Shown here piece after piece: positions 12,903 to 21,324 of a DNA stretch of 64,000 nt. Below the pieces are notes generated by a model. It did no database searches and was not told where the DNA came from. It was given only the letters and a program-made list of their open reading frames with translations. Location of the stretch: positions 4,684,162-4,748,161 of the forward strand of contig NZ_CP025572.1 of NCBI RefSeq assembly GCF_018336975.1. The letters are read 5' to 3'. Position numbers and translations under genes: made by a program. Each line of letters opens with the position of its first letter. The first letter of the stretch is position 1. Source of the DNA: Marinomonas sp. CT5 (GTDB lineage Bacteria > Pseudomonadota > Gammaproteobacteria > Pseudomonadales > Marinomonadaceae).

Positions 12903-12929
12903 AAAAAGCGCCCATCAAAGGCGCTTTTT
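12903..12929 (+). terminator. rho-independent terminator after the deaminase gene
   Basis: Ten-base arms aaaaagcgcc (12903-12912) and ggcgcttttt (12920-12929) around a 7-base loop, ending in a T run. The A run on the other side lets it also act on transcripts of the convergent alcohol dehydrogenase gene. Confidence 0.85.
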
Positions 12930-12973
12930 AACTATTAAGCTATTTTAAGGCAGCCTAAAGGACCTACGCTCGA

Positions 12974-14032
12974 TTAAGCTTCTTCTTTCAAGCTTTTCAT
13001 ATCAATAATAAAGCGGTATTTCACATCGCCTTTTTTCATGCGCTGATAAGCTTGATTAATATCTTGGATATTGATCATTTCGGCATCGCATTCGATATTA
13101 TGCTCCGCACAGAAATCTAACATTTCTTGTGTTTCTGCAATACCACCAATCATAGAGCCTGTAATAGTACGACGTTTCGTAATTAAGCTTGCTGTGTGAG
13201 GCGCTGGTTCCATCGGCTCTACTAAGCCAACTAGAATATGAACACCATCAACTTTTAAGCAATTAAGATAACCATTCAACTCATGTTGAACTGGAATCGT
13301 ATCTAATAAGTAGTCAAACGTCATCGCGGCCGCTTTCATTTGCTCTTCATCTGTCGACACAATGACGTGATCTGCACCTTGTTTTTTCGCTTCCGCAATT
13401 TTGCTTTCAGAACGAGTGAAAATAGTCACTTCCGCGCCAAAGGCTTTAGCGAATTTCACGCCCATATGGCCTAAACCACCCATACCTAGAACGCCGACTT
13501 TATCACCTGCTTTAATGCCGTGATGACGAAGTGGGGAATACGTCGTGATACCAGCACACAATAAAGGCGCAGCTTTACTCAATTCCAAGGCTTGAGGAAT
13601 GGATAAGACGAATTTTTCACGCACAACGATGTGATCAGAATAACCGCCGTAGGTTAAAGTACCGTCGATTAAATCGTGAGCACCATACGTTCCAACTGGG
13701 CCATTATCGCAATATTGCTCTAAGTCAGCCGCACAATGGGAACAATGTTGGCAAGAGTCGACCATACAACCCACGCCGACAATATCGCCTACCTTGTATT
13801 TAGAGACTTTACTGCCAACTTCTGTCACTTTACCGACGATTTCATGGCCAGGAACGATTGGGTAATTGCTTGGGCCCCAATCACTTTCCGCCGTATGAAT
13901 ATCAGAATGGCAAACACCACAATAAAGAATATCGATGTTTACATCGTTTTCGCGAAGGTCGCGGCGCTCAAATGAAAATGGTGCTAATGGGGTTGTTGCC
14001 GAGAGTGCAGCATAGGATTTTGCTTGGCTCAT
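12974..14032 (-). CDS. zinc-dependent NAD(P) alcohol/aldehyde dehydrogenase (YahK/cinnamyl alcohol type)
   Basis: Medium-chain dehydrogenase/reductase of the YahK/AdhA-like branch, which mainly reduces aldehydes with NADPH. The 352 residues have the catalytic zinc ligands C41 (CGVCHSDIH) and H63 (PGHEIVG), structural zinc cysteines C94, C97, C100 and C108, and the nucleotide fold GVLGMGGLGHMGVKFAKA near residue 180. ATG 14032 has GGAG nine bases upstream. It is divergent from an AraC-type regulator with 186 bases between them, so that regulator probably controls it. The physiological aldehyde is unknown. Confidence 0.9.
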   Translation of the reverse strand: MSQAKSYAALSATTPLAPFSFERRDLRENDVNIDILYCGVCHSDIHTAESDWGPSNYPIVPGHEIVGKVTEVGSKVSKYKVGDIVGVGCMVDSCQHCSHCAADLEQYCDNGPVGTYGAHDLIDGTLTYGGYSDHIVVREKFVLSIPQALELSKAAPLLCAGITTYSPLRHHGIKAGDKVGVLGMGGLGHMGVKFAKAFGAEVTIFTRSESKIAEAKKQGADHVIVSTDEEQMKAAAMTFDYLLDTIPVQHELNGYLNCLKVDGVHILVGLVEPMEPAPHTASLITKRRTITGSMIGGIAETQEMLDFCAEHNIECDAEMINIQDINQAYQRMKKGDVKYRFIIDMKSLKEEA

Positions 14033-14218
14033 AAATTGTTACTCCAGTGTTTGAACATGAAATACGTATTATCCAGTGTAGAGTAAACTTGTTCGTTTTG
14101 TGTTGTGCATTCTTGCTGTTGTTTTGCCTATTCCTCCAAATACCTAAAACTTAACTTTTCCTACACAATCTTGTATGCATAATAACTCCATTGATTTTTA
14201 TAGATGGGTGGATCAAAG

Positions 14219-15097
14219 ATGAGCGATATAAATTTAGTCGATTTGCTCAAACCTCTGGTGAGTGACGATGGCTTTTGCGATACCTTGATTGCCAATGTTC
14301 GTTTGATGAAGTGTGCAAAATCATTACCTCGAATGCCGCTTATTTATCGGCCAGGACTCACCATCATTGTTCAGGGGCGAAAAATTGGCTATTTAGGTGA
14401 CCGTGAAATCCATTACAACTCTGGTCACTACTTGGTGCAAACCTTGCCCTTGCCTTTCGAATGCGAAACCTTTGCCAGCCAACAAGAACCGCTTCTGGGG
14501 GTCTCTATTGATATCGACCCTGTAGTATTATCTGAGTTAGTTTCTGTTTCTTCTGAAGAGACATTAAACTCATCTGTATCTCATTTTCCTATGTCATCGG
14601 TGCCAATGAGTGATGATATGATCGAATCTGTGTCTCGCCTTATCAAAGCGTTACATGATCCGTATACCGCAAAAATCATGGGACAAAGTCGAGTTAGAGA
14701 GGTCATTTTTGAAGCCTTACAAAGCCCACAAGGTGATGCTTTACGCGCCTTAGTGTTAAACCAAGGGCGCTTTTCATTGATAGTGAACTCTCTCAAGCAG
14801 TTACATCAGCAGTTGGATCAAGAAGTTCGCATTGAGCAACTTGCTGAAGACGCCAACATGAGTGTTTCCAGTTTTCACCATCATTTTAAAAATATCGCTG
14901 GATCTTCTCCTTTGCAGTATTTGAAGCGTCTACGTCTTTTAAAAGCGCAAATGCTGTTAAACCAAGGTCACCTCAATGTCAGTCAGATTGCTTTAGAAGT
15001 TGGTTATAAAAGTGTGCATCAATTTAGCCGCGATTATAAACGCTACTTCGGTTCGCCTCCGACAAAAGACAAGCTAAGAGAAGACGCCGTAATATAA
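14219..15097 (+). CDS. AraC-family transcriptional regulator (AraC_N type)
   Basis: The ATG at 14219 with GGTGGA upstream gives 292 residues. An ATG five codons earlier lacks a ribosome binding site. The N-terminal half (about 20-170) resembles the AraC_N ligand-binding domain, with IYRPGLTIIVQGRKIGYLGD. The C-terminal two helix-turn-helix motifs start at about residue 195 (IEQLAEDANMSVSSFHHHFK, then VSQIALEVGYKSVHQFSRDY). Members of this family often sit beside, and activate, YahK-like dehydrogenases, as here with the divergent gene. The inducer is unknown. Confidence 0.88.
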   Translation: MSDINLVDLLKPLVSDDGFCDTLIANVRLMKCAKSLPRMPLIYRPGLTIIVQGRKIGYLGDREIHYNSGHYLVQTLPLPFECETFASQQEPLLGVSIDIDPVVLSELVSVSSEETLNSSVSHFPMSSVPMSDDMIESVSRLIKALHDPYTAKIMGQSRVREVIFEALQSPQGDALRALVLNQGRFSLIVNSLKQLHQQLDQEVRIEQLAEDANMSVSSFHHHFKNIAGSSPLQYLKRLRLLKAQMLLNQGHLNVSQIALEVGYKSVHQFSRDYKRYFGSPPTKDKLREDAVI

Positions 15098-15146
15098 TTT
15101 TTTCCTTATTGAATTTACTTTCTTTAATTAACCTTCTTGAATTTAA

Positions 15147-15161
15147 TAGACGAGTGGTCTA
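15147..15161. promoter_or_regulatory. TetR operator upstream of the TetR gene
   Basis: TAGACGAGTGGTCTA is an inverted repeat of TAGAC around five bases. It lies inside a candidate promoter: TTGAAT at 15137-15142 and TAAATT at 15160-15165, 17 bases apart. Nearly the same 15-mer lies at 15916 before the next gene. This points to autorepression. Confidence 0.75.
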
Positions 15162-15201
15162 AATTAATACCTATCGTATTTTATTGCCTAGGTATAAACA
15201 C

Positions 15202-15873
15202 TTGCTCTCTATCCTTGATGAACCAGATACCACAGTTAATCTGCCAAATAAACCTCGTCGTGGTCGTCCTAAAAAACAACCAAGCGATTCTTTGGATACC
15301 AAAGAGGCTTTGCTGCGTGCAGGCATGCTGATACTGACGGAATCTGGTTTTACCCGCAGTGGTATAGATCCGATTTTAAAATCGATTGGTGTGCCAAAGG
15401 GGTCTTTCTATCATTATTTTTCTAGTAAAGAAGCCTTTGGTTTGGCCGTCTTAGAGCGTTATCGCCGTTATTTCGAAGCTAAGTTAGATGGTTTCTTACT
15501 GGACGAGGCTTTTTCTCCTCTAGAGCGATTACAGCGTTTTGCTCAAGACGCCCAAGACGGGATTGTCCGCCATGAATTCAAGCGTGGCTGTTTGGTTGGG
15601 AATTTGGAGCAAGAATCTACCCTGTTGTCAGAAGCATTTCGAGAGCAGTTACAAGCGACCTATCAAAGTTGGCAGTCACGCGTTGCCACCTGTTTATTAG
15701 AAAGCCAACAACAAGAAGAAATCGATCTACAAGGCAGCATTGAAGAGATTTCTCAAGCATTTTGGATTGGCTGGGAAGGAGCGGTTCATCGTTCTAGATT
15801 AGTAAAAAGTACTCAGCCATTACGCTTATTTATAAACTTTTTTATCCAAGCGATTCAAAGCAAAACCCATTAA
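15202..15873 (+). CDS. TetR-family repressor, partner of the AcuI/YhdH-like reductase
   Basis: A TetR protein with an N-terminal basic tail (NKPRRGRPKKQ), a TetR helix-turn-helix (TRSGIDPILKSIGVPKGSFYHYF) near residues 50-75 and a C-terminal ligand domain of the AcuR/NemR-like type. The start is not settled: TTG 15202 has AGG nine bases upstream and follows the predicted transcription start, TTG 15184 has no binding site, and there is no ATG near the N-terminus. It is followed by a hairpin and then the reductase gene. Matching operators before both genes suggest it represses both. An acrylate or other electrophile inducer is an inference from the family. Confidence 0.85.
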   Translation: MLSILDEPDTTVNLPNKPRRGRPKKQPSDSLDTKEALLRAGMLILTESGFTRSGIDPILKSIGVPKGSFYHYFSSKEAFGLAVLERYRRYFEAKLDGFLLDEAFSPLERLQRFAQDAQDGIVRHEFKRGCLVGNLEQESTLLSEAFREQLQATYQSWQSRVATCLLESQQQEEIDLQGSIEEISQAFWIGWEGAVHRSRLVKSTQPLRLFINFFIQAIQSKTH

Positions 15874-15880
15874 CAATAAA

Positions 15881-15904
15881 CCAGGCAGCAAAGCCTGGGT
15901 TTTT
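15881..15904 (+). terminator. hairpin and T run after the TetR gene
   Basis: Arms ccaggc (15881-15886) and gcctgg (15893-15898) around agcaaa, then GTTTTTT. It separates the regulator from the reductase gene, which therefore probably needs its own operator-controlled promoter. Confidence 0.7.
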
Positions 15905-15915
15905 AGCTATTTAAC

Positions 15916-15930
15916 TAGACGAACGGTCTA
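15916..15930. promoter_or_regulatory. TetR operator upstream of the AcuI-like gene
   Basis: TAGACGAACGGTCTA has the same TAGAC/GTCTA arms as the site at 15147, and 12 of 15 positions are identical. It ends 13 bases before the ATG at 15944, overlapping the leader, where bound repressor would block initiation. Confidence 0.75.
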
Positions 15931-15943
15931 AAGTGGAGGATTT

Positions 15944-16927
15944 ATGTTCAAAGGTTTATTGATCACCCAAGAAGACAAGAAAAGTACAGCATCCGTGGTT
16001 GAGCTGCAGGAAGATCAGCTGCCAGAAGGTGATGTGTTGATTGAGGTGCATTACAGCACGTTAAATTACAAAGACGGCTTAGCCATTACTGGTAAGTCTC
16101 CTGTTGTGCGTTCTTTTCCTATGGTGCCGGGAATCGATTTAGTCGGTAAAGTTTTACAAAGCGACTCTGGTCGCTTCTCTGAAGGTGATTTCGTCATATT
16201 GAATGGTTTTGGTGTAGGTGAAATGCATTGGGGTGGGCTTGCACAAAAAGCTCGACTCAAAAGTGATTGGCTTATTCCACTGCCAAAAGGTATAGATGCT
16301 AAGCAATCAATGACAATAGGTACAGCAGGTTACACCGCTATGTTGTCAGTACTCGCCCTTGAAAAACAAGGTGTTACGCCAGATTCTGGCGAAATTCTAG
16401 TGACGGGCGCAAACGGTGGTGTAGGCAGTTTTGCGATTCGTCTACTCAATCGTCTTGGCTATCATGTGGTTGCTTCGACAGGACGTATGGAAGAAAGCGA
16501 TTATTTGAAGAGCCTTGGAGCAAGCGACATTATTGATCGCAATACCCTATCTGAGCCAGGCAAACCTTTGCAAAAAGAGCGCTGGGCTGCCGTGATCGAT
16601 TGTGTCGGTAGTCACACTCTAGCCAATGCTTGTGCAAGTACAAAATACGGCGGTGTGGTGACCTCTTGTGGTTTGGCCCAAGGTATGGACTTCCCTGCTT
16701 CGGTTGCGCCCTTTATTTTACGTGGTATTAAATTAATCGGTATCGACAGCGTGATGCGCCCCATAGCGGACCGTCTTGAAGCGTGGCAACGCCTAAGCGA
16801 ATTACTGCAACCAGAAGACTTTGACACCATTAGTGAAGAGATTGGTTTGGACGAGGTGGTGGAAACCGCTAATAAGCTGCTTGATGGTAAAGTTCGTGGT
16901 CGAGTATTAGTGAACGTAAAAGCTTAA
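15944..16927 (+). CDS. acuI: YhdH/AcuI-family NADPH-dependent acryloyl-CoA reductase-like oxidoreductase
   Basis: A medium-chain dehydrogenase without the zinc ligands, in the YhdH/AcuI group that reduces acryloyl-CoA to propionyl-CoA. The 327 residues show the N-terminal YSTLNYKDGLAITGK motif, PMVPGIDLVGKV, and the NADPH fold VTGANGGVGSFAIRLLN near residue 150. The ATG has a strong GGAGGA. In marine bacteria AcuI detoxifies acryloyl-CoA formed from DMSP or acrylate, but no ddd gene is present in this window, so the acrylate role is inferred from family and TetR partner only. Confidence 0.85.
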   Translation: MFKGLLITQEDKKSTASVVELQEDQLPEGDVLIEVHYSTLNYKDGLAITGKSPVVRSFPMVPGIDLVGKVLQSDSGRFSEGDFVILNGFGVGEMHWGGLAQKARLKSDWLIPLPKGIDAKQSMTIGTAGYTAMLSVLALEKQGVTPDSGEILVTGANGGVGSFAIRLLNRLGYHVVASTGRMEESDYLKSLGASDIIDRNTLSEPGKPLQKERWAAVIDCVGSHTLANACASTKYGGVVTSCGLAQGMDFPASVAPFILRGIKLIGIDSVMRPIADRLEAWQRLSELLQPEDFDTISEEIGLDEVVETANKLLDGKVRGRVLVNVKA

Positions 16928-16960
16928 ATTGAATGTACCTACAATGCGGGTACATTCAGC

Positions 16961-17002
16961 AATACCAAGGTTAATTCGAAATTACGAATTAACCTTGGTA
17001 TT
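16961..17002. terminator. 18-bp perfect inverted repeat between convergent acuI and mnmE
   Basis: Arms 16961-16978 and 16985-17002 are perfectly complementary around a six-base loop. A second smaller hairpin (gaatgtacc 16931-16939 with ggtacattc 16949-16957) precedes it. There is little T tract on the plus strand (tttattattt), so it may be a bidirectional, weaker terminator. Confidence 0.6.
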
Positions 17003-17004
17003 TA

Positions 17005-18384
17005 TTATTTACCAATACAAAACGAGCCAAAGATGCGGCCTAGCAGGTCATCGCTGGTGAAGGCGCCAGTGATTTCGCTAAGAGCTTGTTGGGCTTCTTT
17101 TAGGTCTTCTGCGAGTAGTTCCCCTGCGCCATAACCGTGTAGTTGTTCATTACCCGCATCTAAGAAGCGGTTGGCTTTGTTAAGCGCTTCTATGTGACGA
17201 CGACGAGCGATAAAGCCCCCTTCAGTCGTGCTGTCGAAGCCCATGACGGCTTTTAGGTGTTCAGTCAAATCAGTAACGCCCTCGCCTGTTTTTGCCGATA
17301 GAGAGACCACAGGGACGCCTGAGACGGTTTCTATGCCTGTTCCCTCTTTGGTTAAGTCGACTTTATTGCGTACTAAGGTTAGGTGTTGAGTATCGCCAAG
17401 TTTTTCCATAAACTCAGGCCAAATTTCATTCGGGTCTTTTGAATCTATTGATTGGCTGTCGACCATCATAAGAATGCGATCGGCTTTGTTGATCTCGTCC
17501 CATGCGCGCTGAATACCAATGCGCTCTACTTCGTCAGGGCTGTCACGCAAACCCGCTGTATCTATGATGTGTAATGGCATGCCATCAAGGTGAATGTGTT
17601 CGCGCAATACGTCACGAGTCGTGCCTTCGATGTTGGTGACGATGGCCGACTCTTTACCGGATAAAGCATTCAATAGACTGGATTTACCGGCATTTGGGCG
17701 GCCTGCAATAACGACGCTCATGCCTTCGCGAATCAAGGCCCCTTGGTTGGCTTCTTTGAGTACCTCTGCCAGTTTGGATTGGATGCCAGCCAGTTCAGCA
17801 GCCACTTTACCATCACCGATGAAGTCGATTTCTTCTTCTGGGAAATCGATCGCCGCTTCAACGTAAATTCGTAGATGAATCAAGGCTTCAACCAGTTCGT
17901 CAACGCGTGTTGAGAAAGCCCCTTGTAGGGATCGCAATGCACATTTAGCGGCCTGTTCTGATGTACTGTCGATCAAATCGGCAATGGCTTCTGCTTGAGT
18001 TAAGTCCATTTTGTCGTTCATGAACGCACGCTCAGAAAACTCGCCTGGACGAGCCAAACGTGCCCCAAGCGCAACACAATGGCTCAGTAGCATATCCATA
18101 ATAACGGGACCGCCGTGGCCTTGTAACTCAAACACATCTTCACCAGTAAAGGAATTTGGCCCAGGAAAATACAAGGCGATGCCTTCGTCGAGTTGCTCTT
18201 GATTGGTGGTTTTGAAAGGCACGTAATGAGCATAACGCGGTGTAGGCTCAAAGCCGATGATCTGCTTCGCAATGGCAAGGCTTTTAGGGCCTGATAAACG
18301 AATGATCCCTACGCCACCTCGGCCAGGAGCAGTGGCTTGTGCGGCAATCGTGTCTTGGTCTGTGGCGTATTGGAAATCAGTCAT
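17005..18384 (-). CDS. mnmE: tRNA modification GTPase MnmE (TrmE)
   Basis: Partner of MnmG in wobble uridine modification of tRNA. The 459 residues contain the N-terminal tetrahydrofolate-binding domain ([16 protein letters not shown]), a helical domain, and an inserted G domain with [14 protein letters not shown] near residue 222, DTAGLRD, and NKVD. The C-terminal CIGK with Cys456 is intact. Normally it lies directly before mnmG; here five accessory genes come between them. It is followed upstream by yidC on the same strand. Confidence 0.97.
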   Translation of the reverse strand: MTDFQYATDQDTIAAQATAPGRGGVGIIRLSGPKSLAIAKQIIGFEPTPRYAHYVPFKTTNQEQLDEGIALYFPGPNSFTGEDVFELQGHGGPVIMDMLLSHCVALGARLARPGEFSERAFMNDKMDLTQAEAIADLIDSTSEQAAKCALRSLQGAFSTRVDELVEALIHLRIYVEAAIDFPEEEIDFIGDGKVAAELAGIQSKLAEVLKEANQGALIREGMSVVIAGRPNAGKSSLLNALSGKESAIVTNIEGTTRDVLREHIHLDGMPLHIIDTAGLRDSPDEVERIGIQRAWDEINKADRILMMVDSQSIDSKDPNEIWPEFMEKLGDTQHLTLVRNKVDLTKEGTGIETVSGVPVVSLSAKTGEGVTDLTEHLKAVMGFDSTTEGGFIARRRHIEALNKANRFLDAGNEQLHGYGAGELLAEDLKEAQQALSEITGAFTSDDLLGRIFGSFCIGK

Positions 18385-18462
18385 AATCTAACTCTGTGCG
18401 AAAAATAAATAGAAGTGTTCGTTATTGTCCGTTAGCAAGGCGAGCATGGCAATCTAAACGTA

Positions 18463-18491
18463 AAAAAGGCCTCCCAATGGGAAGCCTTTTT
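18463..18491 (-). terminator. terminator after yidC
   Basis: Thirteen-base arms at 18463-18475 and 18479-18491 with one mismatch and a three-base loop, ending in a T run on the minus strand. It separates the rpmH-rnpA-yidC operon from mnmE, so mnmE probably has its own promoter. Confidence 0.8.
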
Positions 18492-18519
18492 AATCGAAAC
18501 TTAAGCTTAGATTTGAGTC

Positions 18520-20175
18520 TTAAGCTTCTTTTTCGATGCGTTTGGTAATCACATACTGTTGCAATATGGATAGGGTGTTGTTTGTTACCCAGTAAAGTAC
18601 CAGACCAGCAGGGAACCACAAGAAGAAGATAGAGAATGCCACTGGCATGATCTTCATGATTCGAGCTTGCATTGGATCTGGTGGTGTTGGGTTAAGCGAT
18701 TGCTGAACAAACATACTGATACCCATTAAAATTGGCAGTATGAAGTACGGATCCATAACAGATAGATCGTGAATCCATAGGAAGAATGGCGCTTGGCGCA
18801 ACTCAACGGATTCCATCAATACCCAGTATAAAGAAAGGAATACCGGCATTTGAACCAAGATAGGCAAACAACCCCCTAATGGGTTAATTTTTTCTTTCTT
18901 GTACAGAGCCATCATTTCTTGTGACATTTTCTGACGATCGTCACCGTATCTTTCTTTCAGTTTGGCTATTTCAGGACCGAACTTGCGCATTTTCGCCATA
19001 GAACGGTAGCTTGTTGCTGATAACTTGAAGAAGACGGCTTTTACGCAGACTACGACCAAGATAATCGCAATACCCCAGTTGACTACAACAGACTGAATTA
19101 AGGTTAGTAACCAGAATAATGGTTTAGCCAACCACCATAACCAGCCGTAATCGACGGTTAGATCAAGGTTTTCCGCTGTGCTTTCTAGATGATCTTGTAG
19201 TTTTGGACCAACGTAGAACGTGGAGCTTAGTGTTCCTTGCTTACCTGGTGCAATTTCAACTGGAGAGCCTGTGAAACCAATAATATTAAAGTCACCGTTA
19301 GTACGGGCTTGCAAAGTGACCTTTTGGCCTTGCTCTGGAATCCAAGCTGAAACGAAATAATGCTGAAGCAAAGCAACCCAACCTTTGGTTGTGGTGACTT
19401 TTACTGGCTCTTCTCTCATATCAGAGAAAGACACCTTGCTGTATTTCGTTTGCTCATCGGAAATAGCACCACCTAGATAAGGCTGTAAGCCCATGCTAGT
19501 GGCTTTACTTGGATCTGGCGTGTTATCACGTTTGATCTGAGCAAATAGGTTACCGCGCCAAGTGCTTGAAGAAGTATTGTCTACCGTAATCAACTGGCGA
19601 ATGCGGTATTTACCTTTCATGAAACGGAAGGTTTTGGTGTATTTCACACCATTAGCATCTGTGTAGTACAGATTGACATCAAGAGAGTCTTCACCGTCCG
19701 TTAAGGTATAAGAAGTCTTTTCTGATTGATAAACAGGACGCCCTTCTGACGAAGCGTCTGGACCATTACGACCAACCAAACCACTTTGTGTCACATAAGT
19801 ACGTTCACTACCATCTTCAAGGATGACAAAAGGATCAGGTTTGCCTAATTCTTTTTTGTACTGGAGAAGAGCGGCTTCTACTAAGTCACCACCGACAGGA
19901 TTGATTGCAACACGAAGGGTATCGGTCGTTACTTCAATCAATTTTCCTGGTGCGATTTGGCTCACACTTTGAGGAATCTCGGCATTGGCTTCGGTTGTGC
20001 TTTGAGTTGCCATAGGCAAATCATCGCTCATTTGAGAGTTTGTCTCTGTTTGAGACTGTGTGCTTTGAGCTACGCTTTGAGTGGACTGAGGACCATAATC
20101 TTGGCTCCACTGTAAAAACAGTAGGTAGCCACTGATAAAAAGCGCACCCCATAAAAAGTAACGTCTGAAATCCAT
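18520..20175 (-). CDS. yidC: membrane protein insertase YidC
   Basis: Inner-membrane insertase for Sec-dependent and independent proteins. The ATG at 20175 gives 551 residues starting MDFRRYFLWGALFISGYLL, the typical first membrane helix. The longer frame begins at TTG three codons earlier. A large periplasmic beta domain follows (about residues 60-345), then the conserved C-terminal five helices, with the groove segment KMRKFGPEIAKLKERYGDDR and PLGGCLPILVQMPVFLSLYW. It follows rnpA by 94 bases with no yidD in between. Confidence 0.96.
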   Translation of the reverse strand: MDFRRYFLWGALFISGYLLFLQWSQDYGPQSTQSVAQSTQSQTETNSQMSDDLPMATQSTTEANAEIPQSVSQIAPGKLIEVTTDTLRVAINPVGGDLVEAALLQYKKELGKPDPFVILEDGSERTYVTQSGLVGRNGPDASSEGRPVYQSEKTSYTLTDGEDSLDVNLYYTDANGVKYTKTFRFMKGKYRIRQLITVDNTSSSTWRGNLFAQIKRDNTPDPSKATSMGLQPYLGGAISDEQTKYSKVSFSDMREEPVKVTTTKGWVALLQHYFVSAWIPEQGQKVTLQARTNGDFNIIGFTGSPVEIAPGKQGTLSSTFYVGPKLQDHLESTAENLDLTVDYGWLWWLAKPLFWLLTLIQSVVVNWGIAIILVVVCVKAVFFKLSATSYRSMAKMRKFGPEIAKLKERYGDDRQKMSQEMMALYKKEKINPLGGCLPILVQMPVFLSLYWVLMESVELRQAPFFLWIHDLSVMDPYFILPILMGISMFVQQSLNPTPPDPMQARIMKIMPVAFSIFFLWFPAGLVLYWVTNNTLSILQQYVITKRIEKEA

Positions 20176-20269
20176 GGTATTCAACTAATTTGTTTGGTTG
20201 GACAATAGGTTCACAGAACCCTTATAAAAATCACGCGCTATTAAACCAGCCTTTGGCAGTTTTTTCAGC

Positions 20270-20668
20270 CTATTTCTGTCTAGATTGGTCGCGTTTTTTA
20301 TTTTGAGTGGTTTTTTGGGCTTTTTTTGCCAACTGACTCCATGCTTTATCTAGTCGGTTATGCAAATCAGCGTTTTCCAGTTCTTTAATACCTTGTCTTG
20401 CTAAGAAAACAATATCAAGACCTGAAAGAGGAATTTTGTTATGGCGAAAGGAGTCGCGCACCAAACGTTTGATACGATTCCGACCAACTGCGCGTTTATC
20501 CGTTTTTTTAGACACAATAAGACCCAACCGCGTTTGGTTGTCATCTCGTTTTCGTGCTAGTAAAAGGAATTCGCCTGCAAAGACTTTGGTGGAGGTGTCA
20601 TTAAAGACAGATTGATAATCCCCGGCATTCAGAAGTCTGACATGCCGAGGAAAACAATATTCGGTCAT
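20270..20668 (-). CDS. rnpA: ribonuclease P protein component
   Basis: Protein subunit that helps the RNase P ribozyme bind pre-tRNA. The 132 residues carry the family RNR motif in KRAVGRNRIKRLVRDSFR near residue 57-74 and a basic C-terminal tail. It begins eight bases after rpmH ends, the near-universal rpmH-rnpA arrangement. Confidence 0.96.
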   Translation of the reverse strand: MTEYCFPRHVRLLNAGDYQSVFNDTSTKVFAGEFLLLARKRDDNQTRLGLIVSKKTDKRAVGRNRIKRLVRDSFRHNKIPLSGLDIVFLARQGIKELENADLHNRLDKAWSQLAKKAQKTTQNKKRDQSRQK

Positions 20669-20676
20669 CAGCGTAC

Positions 20677-20811
20677 TTATGCGCTTAGAGCCTTACGGCC
20701 GCGAGCACGACGACGAGCGATAACTTGACGTCCGCCTTTAGTAGCCATACGAGCACGGAAACCGTGGTTACGTTTGCGTTTTAGAACGCTAGGTTGGAAA
20801 GTTCTTTTCAT
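20677..20811 (-). CDS. rpmH: 50S ribosomal protein L34
   Basis: The ATG at 20811 gives the standard 44-residue L34 ([20 protein letters not shown], ending GRKALSA). TGAGAG lies seven to eight bases upstream. The open frame runs 18 codons further but that part is leader. First gene of the rpmH-rnpA-yidC operon. Confidence 0.98.
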   Translation of the reverse strand: MKRTFQPSVLKRKRNHGFRARMATKGGRQVIARRRARGRKALSA

Positions 20812-20899
20812 CTTAATTCTCTCACTGAATGCAGTGTTTGAGTTTTGAGGGTTAGCGACCGCCAAGCCTCTACAATTGATTGGTCAAATCAGGGCGCGG

Positions 20900-20928
20900 A
20901 TTTTAGAGCCTTTCCTCAGTAAATTCAA
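20900..20928 (-). promoter_or_regulatory. promoter of the rpmH operon
   Basis: On the minus strand TTGAAT (20928-20923) and TAAAAT (20905-20900) are 17 bases apart, placed 89 bases before the rpmH ATG. It is the best sigma70 match in the rpmH leader and borders the DnaA-box cluster. Confidence 0.6.
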
Positions 20929-20974
20929 TGCTTAGCGTTGCTTAATTACAAAAATAATCACTGCACAAAGTATG

Positions 20975-21265
20975 AAATACTTACACACAGGGTTGTACCT
21001 TATTAGTGGATAAAAGAAAAAAGATTTCTATAAAATATCCACAGGGCGTTTTTTTCTTACCTTAATGTGTATAAAAATCAAATGGATGAATTTATTTTTA
21101 ATTGTGTGTAAATAAAAAATAATACGAGTTTATCTTGTGTATAACCTTTGGTTTTATGCACATGAGAAACCTATTATCTACTGTTGTGTATAACCTGTTA
21201 TGTTATTAACATTTTCTTGCCTTGTTCCCTCTCAGGTTTTTTTTCTATTTATATGTGGATAACTT
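20975..21265. other. probable oriC: DnaA-box cluster between rpmH and dnaA
   Basis: The gene-free stretch 20812-21324 holds five exact TTATNCACA boxes: minus strand at 21066-21074, 21136-21144, 21185-21193 and 21254-21262, plus strand at 21154-21162 (TTATGCACA). One-mismatch boxes lie at 20981, 21005 and 21035. The stretch from 21005 to 21135 is AT-rich and could be the unwinding element. Genes diverge from here (rpmH left, dnaA right), as in Pseudomonas origins. I see no GATC site from 20881 to 21324. The boxes nearest dnaA may also serve its autoregulation. Confidence 0.75.
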
Positions 21266-21324
21266 TTTATCCCCGATGTAAAATCCGCTTCTTGTCTGTC
21301 ACTCAACCAGGGAGTACGTCTAAA

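Noticed and set aside
20176..20269. degenerate yidD between rnpA and yidC
   Set aside because: I translated the minus strand and found no recognisable YidD block; the similarity of short stretches was too weak to call a pseudogene.
21184..21324. 47-codon N-terminal extension of DnaA
   Set aside because: It covers two DnaA boxes and shows no DnaA domain I character. The GTG at 21325 starts the conserved N-terminus.
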